Positions 8,848-18,319 of a stretch of 64,000 bases of DNA are shown here, in pieces (position 1 is the stretch's first letter; each line of letters begins with the position of its first letter). The stretch lies in assembly GCF_900626095.1 (NCBI RefSeq), contig NZ_UYZZ01000004.1, positions 62,001 to 126,000 of the forward strand, given 5' to 3'. The translations under genes were made by a program, and so were the position numbers. The notes below the pieces were generated by a model that worked only from the letters and a program-made list of their open reading frames with translations, ran no database searches and was not told the DNA's origin. This DNA is from Clostridium rectalis. GTDB taxonomy: Bacteria; Bacillota; Clostridia; Clostridiales; Clostridiaceae.

Positions 8848-9095
8848 TATTAAGTTAGGTCTGTGGTTGAAAGTCGAAGCCAGTCGCAGGCAAAACGATC
8901 CACGTAAGTTAAATAAAATGTTTAATGATCATGGTGCGGCTTAGAAGTAAGTCCTGCCGTTTTATGCGAGAGGGTAAGTAGTGAGGGGTTAATTCCTAGT
9001 AGCAAAAGCTCCAGCAGGCGAGTGTGGGGTCAAAGATCAGGTCAGCTGACTTAATAGTTTGAAGTCTTTGTTGTAAAACAAAGGCTTTAATTTTT
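8848..9095 (+). ncRNA. raiA-motif structured RNA with terminator
   Basis: A GC-richer island in AT-rich DNA between comFC and hpf (raiA). An 11-bp terminal stem, TATTAAGTTAG (8848-8858) with CTGACTTAATA (9046-9056), encloses about 190 bases with several conserved-looking purine runs (GGTTGAAAGTCGAAGCC, GCGAGAGGGTAAG). It is followed by a strong terminator, AAGTCTTTGTT/AACAAAGGCTT (9062-9087), with a T run. Size, structure and position upstream of a ribosome hibernation factor match the raiA motif, a large noncoding RNA known from comparative genomics of Firmicutes and linked to sporulation and aggregation in Clostridium. The terminator about 170 bases before hpf suggests an independent RNA rather than a riboswitch. 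Confidence 0.8.
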
Positions 9096-9234
9096 AGTAA
9101 AATTAATTAAATGTAAAATAGTTAGAAAATTAAAATAAATGAAAGTTTAATTTATTTAATATTTTGTAAATTTAGAATAATTAATCTTGTTATTTAAGCT
9201 ATTAAGTATTAGAATATAAGTAACAAAACAAACA

Positions 9235-9252
9235 TTACTCTATATAGAGTAA
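9235..9252 (+). repeat. 18-bp perfect palindrome before hpf
   Basis: TTACTCTATATAGAGTAA reads the same on both strands and ends a few bases before the hpf ribosome site. It could be an operator or a short hairpin in the 5' leader; nothing else defines it. Confidence 0.5.
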
Positions 9253-9269
9253 AGAGAGGGGCTGAAGAT

Positions 9270-9800
9270 ATGAGAATAACTGTTACAGGAAAAAATATTG
9301 AAATTACAAAAGCATTAAGAGGCGTTGTGGAGAAAAAAATAGAAAAGCTAGAAAAGTATTTTAGTCCTGATGTAGAGGCCCATGCTACATTAAGTGTTCA
9401 AAAGGCTAGACAAATAATAGAGGTTACAATCCCTTTCAATGGAGTAATATTAAGAGGAGAAGAATCTACTGAAGATATGTATGCTTCTATAGATTTAGTA
9501 GTTGATAAATTAGAAAGACAAATAAGAAAACAAAAAACTAAGTTACAAAGGAGATACCATGAGGGCGCTTTAAAGTTCCAATTTATACCTGATATAATAC
9601 AAGAAGAAGGGGCAGAAGAGCCTAGTATAGTAAGGACTAAAAAATTTGCCATTAAACCTATGTCAGCAGAAGAAGCTGTTTTACAAATGGAACTTTTAGG
9701 ACATAACTTTTTTGTATATGAGAGTGCAGATGACGGAGAGGTTAATGTTGTATATAAAAGAAAAGATGGAAACTATGGTCTTATAGAGCCAGAATTTTAA
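9270..9800 (+). CDS. hpf: Long ribosome hibernation promoting factor
   Basis: Binds the 30S decoding region and dimerises 70S ribosomes into inactive 100S particles in stationary phase or stress. The 176-residue length marks the long HPF form of Gram-positives: an N-terminal S30AE domain (about 1-105, with the basic helix KLERQIRKQKTKLQRR) and a C-terminal dimerisation domain (about 118-176, KKFAIKPMSAEEAVLQMELLGHNFFVY). ATG with GAGGGG site. It follows the raiA-motif RNA and precedes secA, a common firmicute order. It has its own terminator. Confidence 0.95.
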   Translation: MRITVTGKNIEITKALRGVVEKKIEKLEKYFSPDVEAHATLSVQKARQIIEVTIPFNGVILRGEESTEDMYASIDLVVDKLERQIRKQKTKLQRRYHEGALKFQFIPDIIQEEGAEEPSIVRTKKFAIKPMSAEEAVLQMELLGHNFFVYESADDGEVNVVYKRKDGNYGLIEPEF

Positions 9801-9803
9801 ATA

Positions 9804-9832
9804 AAAGGGAGGTTATACCTCTCTTTTTTATT
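9804..9832 (+). terminator. Terminator after hpf
   Basis: AAGGGAGGT/ACCTCTCTT stem with a very short loop and a T run directly after the hpf stop. Confidence 0.85.
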
Positions 9833-9884
9833 ATTATATTTATGAAAAATTTACAAATTAACTAAGTATTTGTTTTCAGATAAG

Positions 9885-9913
9885 TTGAATAGCATTTAAT
9901 TAGATGTTATAAT
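9885..9913 (+). promoter_or_regulatory. Sigma-A promoter of secA
   Basis: TTGAAT (9885-9890) and TATAAT (9908-9913) with a 17-base spacer, 50 bases before the secA start. Confidence 0.7.
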
Positions 9914-9963
9914 CTATAAGGTATACTATATTATAGAATTTTATAATAGCGAGGATGAAAAGA

Positions 9964-12474
9964 ATGGGAATATTGCAAAAAATTTTTGGTACATATAGCG
10001 ACAGAGAAGTTAAAAGAATCATTCCAATAGTAGATAAAATAGAGACCCTAGATTCATCAGTGCAAGCTATGACTGATGAGCAGTTAAGAGCTAAAACAGA
10101 TGAGTTTAAAGAGAGATTAAAAAACGGTGAAACATTAGATGACATATTAGTAGAAGCATTTGCTGTAGTAAGAGAAGCAGCCTATAGAACTATAGAATTA
10201 AAACACTATAGAGAGCAGTTAATAGGAGGGGTTGTCCTTCATCAGGGAAGAATAGCGGAAATGAAAACAGGTGAAGGAAAAACATTAGTAGCTACAGCTC
10301 CTGCGTATTTAAATGCTTTAGCTGGAAATGGCGTTCATATAGTAACTGTAAATGATTATCTAGCAAAAAGAGATAGGGATTTAATGTCACCAGTATATGA
10401 GTTTTTAGGTCTTACTGCTGGAGTAATACTACATGATTTAGATCAAACACAAAGACAGGAAGCATACAACTGTGATATAACTTATGGAACAAACAGTGAA
10501 TTTGGTTTTGATTATTTAAGAGATAATATGGTTGTTTATAAAGAAGAGAGAGTTCAAAGAGGATTAAGCTTTGCAATAGTTGATGAGGTAGACTCTATAT
10601 TAATAGACGAAGCCAGAACACCTCTTATTATATCAGGTCAAGGAGAAAAGTCCACTGAATTTTATAAAGTGGCAGATTATTTTGCCAAATCATTAATAAA
10701 GGAAACGGATTTTACTGTAGATGAAAAGGCTAATTCTGTAATACTTACCGATGAAGGAGTTAAAAAGGCGGAAGCATATTTTAAAGTGGAAAATTATGCT
10801 GATTCAGATAATATGGAAATACAGCATCATGTGGTTCAGGCATTAAAAGCTAACTATATGATGAAGATGGATAAGGATTACATAGTAAGAGACGGAGAAG
10901 TAATGATAGTTGATGAATTCACTGGTAGAGTTATGGAAGGAAGAAGATACAGTGATGGATTACATCAAGCTATAGAAGCTAAAGAAGGGGTTAAAGTTGA
11001 AAGAGAGTCCAAAACTTTAGCTACTATAACTTATCAGAATTATTTTAGAATGTTTAAAAAATTATCAGGTATGACAGGTACAGCGCAAACAGAAGAAGGA
11101 GAGTTTAGAGAGATATATGGACTTGATGTAATAGTAGTTCCAACTCATAAACCTGTTATAAGAATTGATCAACCTGATTTAGTTTATAAAACTGCCAAGG
11201 GAAAATTTATGGCTATTGTTGATGAAATAGTTGAAACACATAAAAAAGGTCAGCCTTCACTTGTAGGTACCGTAAGTATAGAAAAATCAGAGCTTATATC
11301 TGAAATGTTAAAGAAAAAGGGTATTAAACATCAGGTTCTTAATGCTAAATACCATGAAAAGGAAGCTGAAATAATATCTCATGCTGGTGAATACGGTATG
11401 GTTACTATAGCTACGAATATGGCAGGCCGTGGTACAGATATTAAACTTGGAGAAGGTGTAGTAGAAGCTGGTGGATTAAAAATAATAGGAACAGAAAGAC
11501 ATGAATCAAGAAGAATTGATAATCAGCTAAGAGGACGTTCAGGACGTCAAGGTGACCCAGGTGAATCAAGATTTTATGTATCATTGGAAGATGATTTAAT
11601 GAGAATATTTGGGTCAGAGAAATTAAAAGGTGTTGTAGAAAAATTAGGTCTTGGCGATGATGAAGCTATAGAAAGTAAAATGGTAAGTAATGCTATAGAA
11701 AATGCACAGAAAAAGGTAGAAGGAAATAACTTTGATATAAGAAAAACTTTAATTCAATACGATGATGTTATAAACAAACAAAGAGAAATAATATATAAAC
11801 AAAGATCCCAGGTTCTTGAAGGGGAAGACCTAAAAGAACAAGTGGAAGAAATGATAAAAGGATTAATTTATTCTGCAGTTGATTCACATATATCTGGGGT
11901 TGAGGAAGAATATGAAAGAGAACTTGGAAATCTCATAGGATACTTAGAAGATATTTATTTACCAAAAGACTATATTAAGGTGGAAGATTTAAGCAAATTA
12001 TCTAATGACGAAATTAAAGAAAAACTTTATAGTATAGCATTCAATATGTATAAAGAAAAAGAAGAAGAATTTTCTTCAGAACAAATGAGAGAAATAGAAA
12101 GAGTTATTCTTTTAAGAGTTGTTGATACAAAATGGATGGATCATTTGGATGATATGGAGCATTTAAAGCAGGGAATAGGCCTTAGAGCTTATAAGCAACA
12201 AGATCCTGTTCAAGCATACCAGTTTGAAGGTAGCGAAATGTTTGAAGAGATGATTTATAACATAAAGGGTGAAACTATTAAGTATTTATTCCATGTTCAG
12301 ATACAAAGGGCTCCAGAAAGAGAAAGAGTAGCTAAAGAAACATCAACAAATTATGATGGTTCAGATGGAACAAAGAAACAGCCAGTGAGAAAAGAAAATA
12401 AAGTGGGAAGAAATGACCCATGTCCATGTGGTAGTGGAAAGAAGTATAAAAATTGTTGTGGTAGAGAAGCTTAA
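9964..12474 (+). CDS. secA: Preprotein translocase motor ATPase SecA
   Basis: Drives Sec-dependent protein export through SecYEG. The 836-residue product is complete: N-terminal [12 protein letters not shown], Walker [12 protein letters not shown] (about 100-110), Walker [18 protein letters not shown] (about 204-220), the nucleotide domain 2 [14 protein letters not shown] and [13 protein letters not shown], the helical scaffold, and a C-terminal zinc finger [16 protein letters not shown]. The ATG at 9964 is chosen because GAGG lies nine bases upstream; an ATG at 9955 directly abuts that site. It has its own promoter and terminator. Next gene is prfB, the usual secA-prfB order of Firmicutes. 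Confidence 0.97.
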   Translation: MGILQKIFGTYSDREVKRIIPIVDKIETLDSSVQAMTDEQLRAKTDEFKERLKNGETLDDILVEAFAVVREAAYRTIELKHYREQLIGGVVLHQGRIAEMKTGEGKTLVATAPAYLNALAGNGVHIVTVNDYLAKRDRDLMSPVYEFLGLTAGVILHDLDQTQRQEAYNCDITYGTNSEFGFDYLRDNMVVYKEERVQRGLSFAIVDEVDSILIDEARTPLIISGQGEKSTEFYKVADYFAKSLIKETDFTVDEKANSVILTDEGVKKAEAYFKVENYADSDNMEIQHHVVQALKANYMMKMDKDYIVRDGEVMIVDEFTGRVMEGRRYSDGLHQAIEAKEGVKVERESKTLATITYQNYFRMFKKLSGMTGTAQTEEGEFREIYGLDVIVVPTHKPVIRIDQPDLVYKTAKGKFMAIVDEIVETHKKGQPSLVGTVSIEKSELISEMLKKKGIKHQVLNAKYHEKEAEIISHAGEYGMVTIATNMAGRGTDIKLGEGVVEAGGLKIIGTERHESRRIDNQLRGRSGRQGDPGESRFYVSLEDDLMRIFGSEKLKGVVEKLGLGDDEAIESKMVSNAIENAQKKVEGNNFDIRKTLIQYDDVINKQREIIYKQRSQVLEGEDLKEQVEEMIKGLIYSAVDSHISGVEEEYERELGNLIGYLEDIYLPKDYIKVEDLSKLSNDEIKEKLYSIAFNMYKEKEEEFSSEQMREIERVILLRVVDTKWMDHLDDMEHLKQGIGLRAYKQQDPVQAYQFEGSEMFEEMIYNIKGETIKYLFHVQIQRAPERERVAKETSTNYDGSDGTKKQPVRKENKVGRNDPCPCGSGKKYKNCCGREA

Positions 12475-12488
12475 TATAGGATAATAAG

Positions 12489-12540
12489 AATGGAGAATTT
12501 AAAGTTATAATTTATAAAAACTTAGTTCTCCATTTTATTT
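12489..12540 (+). terminator. Terminator between secA and prfB
   Basis: AATGGAGAA/TTCTCCATT stem closing a long AT-rich loop, then a T-rich tail, 15 bases after the secA stop. The long loop makes it weaker than others here, so some read-through into prfB is possible. Confidence 0.6.
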
Positions 12541-12564
12541 ATGAAACAATAAGGAGTTGATTAA

Positions 12565-13672
12565 ATGATTTTAGAATTAGAAGAAGCTACAGTTATTCTT
12601 ACTAATCTTGAAAATATTTTGCAAGAGATAGGTGGTTCACTTTGACCTGCCTTATATTAAACTTAAAGTAGAAGAATTGCAAAATAAAATGCAGGAATCG
12701 AATTTTTGGGAAGATATAAAAAATGCACAAAAAATTACTCAAAAAGAAAAATTCCTAAAAGGTAGAGTAGAAAAATATAATGAATTTTTGTCTAGAATAG
12801 AGGATAATAAAACTTTTATAGAATTAATGTCTGAAGAAGAAGATAAAGATTCCGTAGAAGAGATTATTAGGGAAGTTAATAACCTACAAGAAGAAGTTGA
12901 AAGTTTTAGAGTTGAAGTCCTTTTATCTGGAGAATATGATAGAAATAACGCCATAATAACTCTACATGCAGGAGTAGGGGGAACGGATGCACAGGATTGG
13001 ACAGAAATGCTTCTTAGGATGTATACAAGATGGTCAGAAAAAAAAGGATTTAAAGTAGATAGTTTAGATTTTTTACCTGGAGACGAGGCAGGAATAAAAA
13101 GTGTAACTTTAAAAATAAGTGGAGATTTTGCTTATGGATATTTAAAAGCAGAAAAAGGAATACATAGACTCGTTAGGATTTCTCCTTTTAATGCTAATGG
13201 TAAAAGACAAACTTCCTTTGCATCCTTAGAGGTGCTACCGGAACTTACCGAAAGTCAAGATATAGAAATAATAGCAGATGATTTAAGAATAGATACTTAC
13301 CGTTCTGGTGGAGCAGGAGGGCAACATGTAAATAAAACGGAGTCAGCCATAAGAATAACTCATATACCTACAGGCATAGTAGTTCAGTGCCAAAATGAAA
13401 GAAGCCAACATTCAAATAAAGAAACAGCTTTAAAGATGTTAAAGGGGAAGCTTATAGAATTAAAAGAAGCTGCACATAAGGAAAGAATAGAGGATTTAGC
13501 AGGAGAATTGAAAGATATGGGATGGGGAAGTCAGATTAGATCATATGTATTTCACCCATATAATTTAGTTAAAGATCATAGAACAGGTGCGGAGACTAGC
13601 AATCTATCTTTAGTAATGGATGGAGGAATAGACTTGTTTATAACTGAATATTTAAAGCAAAATAGTAAATAA
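12565..13672 (+). CDS. prfB: Peptide chain release factor 2, programmed +1 frameshift
   Basis: Release factor for UGA and UAA stop codons. Translation starts at ATG 12565 (AAGGAG eight bases upstream), reads 26 codons to CTT (12640-12642), meets an in-frame TGA (12643-12645) and must slip +1 to continue with GAC at 12644, giving a 368-residue protein. An internal Shine-Dalgarno-like AGGTGG lies just before the CTT-TGA-C slip site, as in other RF2 genes, so RF2 scarcity promotes its own synthesis. The downstream part has the codon-recognition SPF motif and the catalytic GGQ in [11 protein letters not shown]. The interruption is regulatory, not a mutation. Confidence 0.97.
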
Positions 13673-13695
13673 AGGTGCTATATAGCACCTTTATT
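13671..13695. terminator. Bidirectional terminator between prfB and the M28 gene
   Basis: Perfect hairpin AAAGGTGC/GCACCTTT with a TATATA loop overlapping the prfB stop codon and lying just beyond the stop of the convergent peptidase gene. T-rich on both strands. Confidence 0.8.
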
Positions 13696-15028
13696 CCATA
13701 TCTTTGCATTCTAAAATGAATAATATAATTATAAACATTAAAGAAGCTAATGTTAATTCGTTATTGTAAAGTATAAAAGGATCGTTATCAAAGGCATTTT
13801 TAATTATTTCCTTTGAGGCTACTTTGAAACATCTATCTATAGATTTACTGCTTATGAATGTAGCTTTATCATTAGGTGTGTGAATTCTAGTTACATCATT
13901 ATCTATAAAAGTTATAGCGTCTATCCCTAATTTTCTAAAGGAGTAATGATCACTTGAATCATCAAAGAGATAATTAAAATAAATTTTTTCTTTTGAACAA
14001 GTATCAGAAACAGATTTTATAATTGGTGAGCATACAGAATCTTTTTTACCACCCATTATACAAAGAGGGGCAGAATTATTTGTACCAACCATATCAAAAT
14101 TAAATATTTTACTGTTTTTTAATAAAGAATAATATTTTTTTGCAAATTCTGTAGAGCCTATCAATCCGAATTCCTCTGCATTGAAGGATAAAAATAAAAT
14201 ATTCCTCTTAGGTTTACCTAAAGAATTTATATATTTACTCATTTCAATTACAAAAGCAGTACCAGATGCATTATCTAATGCACCAGGATAGGTTATATTA
14301 GATAAATCTGTTCCTACATGATCAAAATGTGATGATACTACTATAGGAGATTTATCGGAGTTTACACCATTTATCATTGCAGTAATATTGTATAGATTAG
14401 TTTTGGATATTTTATAAGGAATAAAACATTCTATTGTAAAGTCTGAGTCAATGAATTTTTTTAATTCATCACGTGTAGATTTAGTAACCATAACATACAT
14501 ATCCATTTTTGCATTATACATAAAAGAGCTTCTAAAAGAAAGATTATCTTTTTCTGGTGTGAAAAATAGCACTTCATCTTTACCTTGAGAAATAGTGAAG
14601 AAATCATTTTTAAAAACTAAATTTGCGGTTCTATTAAATCTTATTTTATTATTTCTAAAATTTATTAAATCTTCTTTAAAATCTTTACCGTATGTATAAT
14701 TGCGTATTAATTCACCATCAACATTAAAAACTTTTAAGTATGGGTCACCTTCTATTCTCTCGGGATAATAATATTGAAAGCTTTGGTAATAATTATTATT
14801 AAAGGGACTAAGTTTATTTTCTATGAATTTATCTTTTACGTATTGGGCGGCCTGTATATTTTCAATTGTTCCAGGCAACCTACCTCTTAGCTCTTGAGAG
14901 GATAAATATTCAATATTTTTTATCACATTGTTGCTACTAAAGGGTTTTATTGTTATAAATAGATTAAAATTAAAATAAAAGGTTATTAAACATAGGGTAA
15001 TTAAAAAGTTATGAACTTTTCTATACAT
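13691..15028 (-). CDS. Membrane-anchored M28-family zinc peptidase
   Basis: M28 (aminopeptidase Y/S type) di-zinc metallopeptidase. The 445-residue product has an N-terminal hydrophobic segment (about 8-28), the zinc ligands and catalytic residues in SSHFDHVG, GALDNASG, NAEEFGLIGS, NFDMVG and RIHTPND, and a second hydrophobic helix close to the C terminus (LASLMFIIILFIL). I infer an enzyme domain outside the cell tethered at one or both ends. The ATG at 15028 is chosen for AAGGAGATATTA before it. Divergent from tex. Substrate cannot be predicted. Confidence 0.85.
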   Translation of the reverse strand: MYRKVHNFLITLCLITFYFNFNLFITIKPFSSNNVIKNIEYLSSQELRGRLPGTIENIQAAQYVKDKFIENKLSPFNNNYYQSFQYYYPERIEGDPYLKVFNVDGELIRNYTYGKDFKEDLINFRNNKIRFNRTANLVFKNDFFTISQGKDEVLFFTPEKDNLSFRSSFMYNAKMDMYVMVTKSTRDELKKFIDSDFTIECFIPYKISKTNLYNITAMINGVNSDKSPIVVSSHFDHVGTDLSNITYPGALDNASGTAFVIEMSKYINSLGKPKRNILFLSFNAEEFGLIGSTEFAKKYYSLLKNSKIFNFDMVGTNNSAPLCIMGGKKDSVCSPIIKSVSDTCSKEKIYFNYLFDDSSDHYSFRKLGIDAITFIDNDVTRIHTPNDKATFISSKSIDRCFKVASKEIIKNAFDNDPFILYNNELTLASLMFIIILFILECKDME

Positions 15029-15149
15029 TAATATCTCCTTTAAAACTACTGTCATTTAAAATATATTACATTGCAAAACAGTATATAACTGTTGTACAAT
15101 AATTTTAATAAAAAGAATTGTGGATTAAAATGGAAGTGTGGAGGGTGAA

Positions 15150-17309
15150 ATGAAAAGTATACAAGAAAAATTATCACAGGAATTAAATATAAGGACAAAA
15201 CAGGTGGATAATGTTATTGAATTATTAGATGGAGGAAATACTATTCCTTTCATTGCTAGATATAGAAAAGAAGTAACAGGTGGACTTACAGATGTGGTTC
15301 TTAGAAATTTATTTGAAAGACTTACATACTTAAGAAATCTTGAAGGAAGAAAAGAGGATGTTATAAGAATAATAGATGAACAAGGAAAATTAACAGGGGA
15401 GTTAAAAGATAGCATTTTAAAGTGTAATACATTAACAGAGGTAGAAGATTTATATAGACCTTTTAAACCTAAAAAGAGAACAAGGGCAACTATAGCTGTT
15501 GAGAAAGGATTAAAACCCTTAGCAGAAGTTATGATAAATGGAGAATTTAAAGGAGATCTAGAGAAGTTTGCAAGTGAATTTTTAAATGAGGATAAAGGTG
15601 TAAATTCAACAGAAGAAGCTCTTTTGGGCGCCGAAGACATTATAAGTGAAATTATTTCTGATGAAGCAGAATACAGAAAGTGGATAAGAAATTTAATAAA
15701 CAGGGAAGGCTTAATAGAAACTTCAGGTGAAAGTAAAGAACCCACTCCATATGAAATGTATTATAAGTATACTGAGGCAGTAAAGAGTATCCCATCTCAT
15801 AGAATACTTGCAATAAATAGAGGAGAAAAAGAAAAAATACTATCGGTTAAGATAACTGTTGATAACGATAAAATAATAGAATATTTAAAGTCTAAAATAT
15901 TAAAGGGAAATAATATTACAGATGTACATTTAGAGAAAAGTGTAAGTGATTCATTGAAAAGATTGATATATCCTTCTATAGAGAGAGAAATAAGATCAGA
16001 ACTTACTAACAGAGCAGAAGAAGGGGCTATTGAAATTTTTAAAGCAAATTTAAAATCATTACTTATGCAAGCGCCTATAAAAGGTAAAGTAGTTTTAGGA
16101 TATGATCCAGGTTTTAGAACTGGCTGTAAGATTGCCATATTAGATGATACAGGAAAGCTTTTAGACATATCTACAATTTATGCTACTGCACCTCAAAATG
16201 ACGTAGAAGGATCAATAAGGAAGCTAAAGGAATTGGTTTATAATTATAATATAGACGTTATTTCATTAGGAAATGGTACTGCCAGTAGAGAATCAGAAGA
16301 GGTTATAGCAAGACTTATAAAAGAAGTAAAAGCAGAAAAAGGAATGGAACTTTATTATGTTATAGTTTCAGAGGCGGGAGCATCTGTTTACTCTGCTTCA
16401 GAACTTGCAGCAAAAGAGTATCCAGATATAGATGTTTCAATAAGGGGTGCTATATCTATAGGAAGAAGATTACAAGATCCATTAGCTGAACTTGTAAAGA
16501 TAGATCCTAAGTCTATAGGAGTTGGACAGTATCAACATGACGTTGCTACTAAAAAATTGGATGAGTCTTTAACAGGTGTAGTTGAGGACTGTGTAAATAA
16601 TGTGGGAGTAGACTTAAATATTGCTACCCCATCACTACTTTCATATGTGTCTGGGATTAATTCAGGTATAGCTCAAAATATTGTAGCCTTTAGAGAAGAA
16701 TTTGGTAAATTTAAAAATAGGAAGCAACTTTTAAAAGTAAAAAGATTGGGAGCAAAAGCTTTTCAGCAATGTGCAGGATTTTTAAGAGTTATGGAAAGTG
16801 AGGAACCCCTTGATAATACTTCAGTACATCCGGAATCCTATGATGGAGCAAAAAAATTATTAACTATATTGAATTATTCTATAGAAGATTTAAAAAATAA
16901 TAAGTTATTGGATATAGAACATAGAGTTAATAATATAGGAATAAATGATTTAGCTGATAAATTGGGAATAGGAGTTTTAACTTTAAAAGATATAATTAAA
17001 GAATTGAAAAAACCAGGAAGAGACCCAAGAGAGGAATTACCAAAACCTATATTTAAAACAGGAGTTACAGATATAGCTTCATTAAAGCCAGGTATGTTAC
17101 TTATGGGTACTGTAAGAAACGTAGCAGATTTTGGTGCTTTTATAGATATAGGAGTACATCAAGATGGGTTAGTTCATATAAGTCAGCTATCAAATAGTTT
17201 TGTTAAGCATCCTTTAGATGTAGTTAAAGTAGGAGATATAGTTCAGGTTAGAGTATTGGAAATAGATGAAAAGAGAAAAAGAATAGCCTTGAGTATGAAA
17301 GAAGAGTAG
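15150..17309 (+). CDS. tex: Tex family RNA-binding transcription accessory protein
   Basis: Tex (YdcI/YhgF) protein, a nucleic-acid-binding factor thought to act with RNA polymerase. The 719-residue product has the N-terminal Tex helical region (IPFIARYRKEVTGGL), a YqgF-like RNase H fold (GYDPGFRTGCKIAILD, about 320-335), helix-hairpin-helix repeats (about 495-560) and a C-terminal S1 domain (GTVRNVADFGAFIDIG to the end). The ATG at 15150 has GGAGGG five bases upstream; a GTG at 15138 overlaps that site and is rejected. Single gene, full length. Confidence 0.95.
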   Translation: MKSIQEKLSQELNIRTKQVDNVIELLDGGNTIPFIARYRKEVTGGLTDVVLRNLFERLTYLRNLEGRKEDVIRIIDEQGKLTGELKDSILKCNTLTEVEDLYRPFKPKKRTRATIAVEKGLKPLAEVMINGEFKGDLEKFASEFLNEDKGVNSTEEALLGAEDIISEIISDEAEYRKWIRNLINREGLIETSGESKEPTPYEMYYKYTEAVKSIPSHRILAINRGEKEKILSVKITVDNDKIIEYLKSKILKGNNITDVHLEKSVSDSLKRLIYPSIEREIRSELTNRAEEGAIEIFKANLKSLLMQAPIKGKVVLGYDPGFRTGCKIAILDDTGKLLDISTIYATAPQNDVEGSIRKLKELVYNYNIDVISLGNGTASRESEEVIARLIKEVKAEKGMELYYVIVSEAGASVYSASELAAKEYPDIDVSIRGAISIGRRLQDPLAELVKIDPKSIGVGQYQHDVATKKLDESLTGVVEDCVNNVGVDLNIATPSLLSYVSGINSGIAQNIVAFREEFGKFKNRKQLLKVKRLGAKAFQQCAGFLRVMESEEPLDNTSVHPESYDGAKKLLTILNYSIEDLKNNKLLDIEHRVNNIGINDLADKLGIGVLTLKDIIKELKKPGRDPREELPKPIFKTGVTDIASLKPGMLLMGTVRNVADFGAFIDIGVHQDGLVHISQLSNSFVKHPLDVVKVGDIVQVRVLEIDEKRKRIALSMKEE

Positions 17310-17340
17310 AAATTAACCAATATTTACTTTTAGTTTTATA

Positions 17341-17369
17341 TTGAATTTTTAATAAAAATAGAATATAAT
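17341..17369 (+). promoter_or_regulatory. Promoter of the FMN riboswitch-ribU unit
   Basis: TTGAAT (17341-17346) and TATAAT (17364-17369) with 17-base spacing, about 30 bases upstream of the aptamer. Confidence 0.7.
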
Positions 17370-17395
17370 AAATTATAGTAAAATAGTTTAATAAC

Positions 17396-17551
17396 TATCT
17401 TCAGGGCGGGGTGTGATTCCCCACCGGCGGTTATAGCCCGCGAGCCGAAAGGCAGATCTGGTTAAATTCCAGAGCCGACAGTATAGTCTGGATGGGAGAA
17501 GGTATAATATTGTTGTTTTTATGCCCTGATATATTTTTATCAGGGCTTTTT
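17396..17551 (+). promoter_or_regulatory. FMN (RFN) riboswitch with terminator
   Basis: RFN element with the hallmark blocks AGGGCGGGGTGTGATTCCCC, ACCGGCGGT, AGCCCGCGAGCC, the GGCAGATCTGGT segment, AGCCGACAGT and GTCTGGATGGGAGAAG, ending near 17506. It is followed by a terminator hairpin GCCCTGATA/TATCAGGGC with a T run (17523-17551). FMN binding should attenuate expression of the riboflavin transporter downstream. Confidence 0.96.
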
Positions 17552-17597
17552 ATATTATGCCACTATCCTAAAAGTTAAGAATTAGGAGGGTGTAATT

Positions 17598-18212
17598 ATG
17601 AGAAATGAAAAATTAGGCAGATTAATTAAGGTATCATTATTGATTGTTATCGGTTTTTTACTTATGTATATTGAACTACCTGTGCCTTTGTTTCCAGAAT
17701 TTTTAAAGATAGACATAAGTGACTTGCCAGCATTACTTGGAGCGTTTGCATTAGGACCTGTAGAAGGAGTAATAATTCAGTTATTTAAAAACATACTTCA
17801 TGGAATATTTGCTACCAAAACTGCCTTTGTAGGAGAACTAGCTAACTTTTTAGTTGGATCTGTAATGGTTCTAGTAGCTGGTTATGTATATAAAAAGAAT
17901 AAGAGTAGAAGGTCAGCTTTTATTGGACTAGCTTTAGGAACTATATTTATGTCAATAGCAGCAGGGGTATTAAATATATATTTACTATTACCTTTATATC
18001 AGAAAGTACTTCATATTCCAATAGAAGACTTTGTTTCAATGGCACATAAGGTTAATCCATCCATTACAAATATAAATGGCTTTATTCTTTGGTCTATAGT
18101 TCCTTTTAACATAATTAAGGGAATATTTGTATCTTGTATAACTATGGGTACCTATAAAAAAATATCACCAATTCTTCATAAGGATGAAAATGAAAAAGGT
18201 TTTGTAAATTAA
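17598..18212 (+). CDS. ribU: Riboflavin ECF-transporter substrate-binding subunit
   Basis: RibU, the membrane S component that captures riboflavin for the energy-coupling factor transporter; it works with the shared EcfA1A2T module encoded elsewhere. The 204-residue product has about six hydrophobic segments and the RibU-typical LPVPLFPEFLKIDISDLP-like region near residues 28-45 and LGPVEGVIIQLFKNILH. ATG with AGGAGGG site. The FMN riboswitch directly upstream supports riboflavin as substrate. Ends in a strong terminator; no cotranscribed gene. Confidence 0.93.
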   Translation: MRNEKLGRLIKVSLLIVIGFLLMYIELPVPLFPEFLKIDISDLPALLGAFALGPVEGVIIQLFKNILHGIFATKTAFVGELANFLVGSVMVLVAGYVYKKNKSRRSAFIGLALGTIFMSIAAGVLNIYLLLPLYQKVLHIPIEDFVSMAHKVNPSITNINGFILWSIVPFNIIKGIFVSCITMGTYKKISPILHKDENEKGFVN

Positions 18213-18232
18213 AAAAATATATATATAAATAT

Positions 18233-18275
18233 AATAAAGGTTGTTGGTATTATGCCAACAACCTTTATTATACTT
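18233..18275 (+). terminator. Terminator after ribU
   Basis: A 15-bp perfect stem AATAAAGGTTGTTGG/CCAACAACCTTTATT with a seven-base loop. Confidence 0.85.
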
Positions 18276-18319
18276 AGTATTATTATTAAGTAGACGATAA
18301 TAAATTGGAGGTGTTTTTC

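Noticed and set aside
8848-9095. 6S RNA or RNase P RNA between comFC and hpf
   Set aside because: Neither the 6S central-bubble layout nor the RNase P conserved blocks are present, while the context fits the raiA motif.
12632-13672. prfB as a shorter gene starting at a GTG at 12632
   Set aside because: The upstream 26 codons, internal Shine-Dalgarno and CTT-TGA-C slip site show a programmed frameshift; the short version lacks a proper ribosome site.
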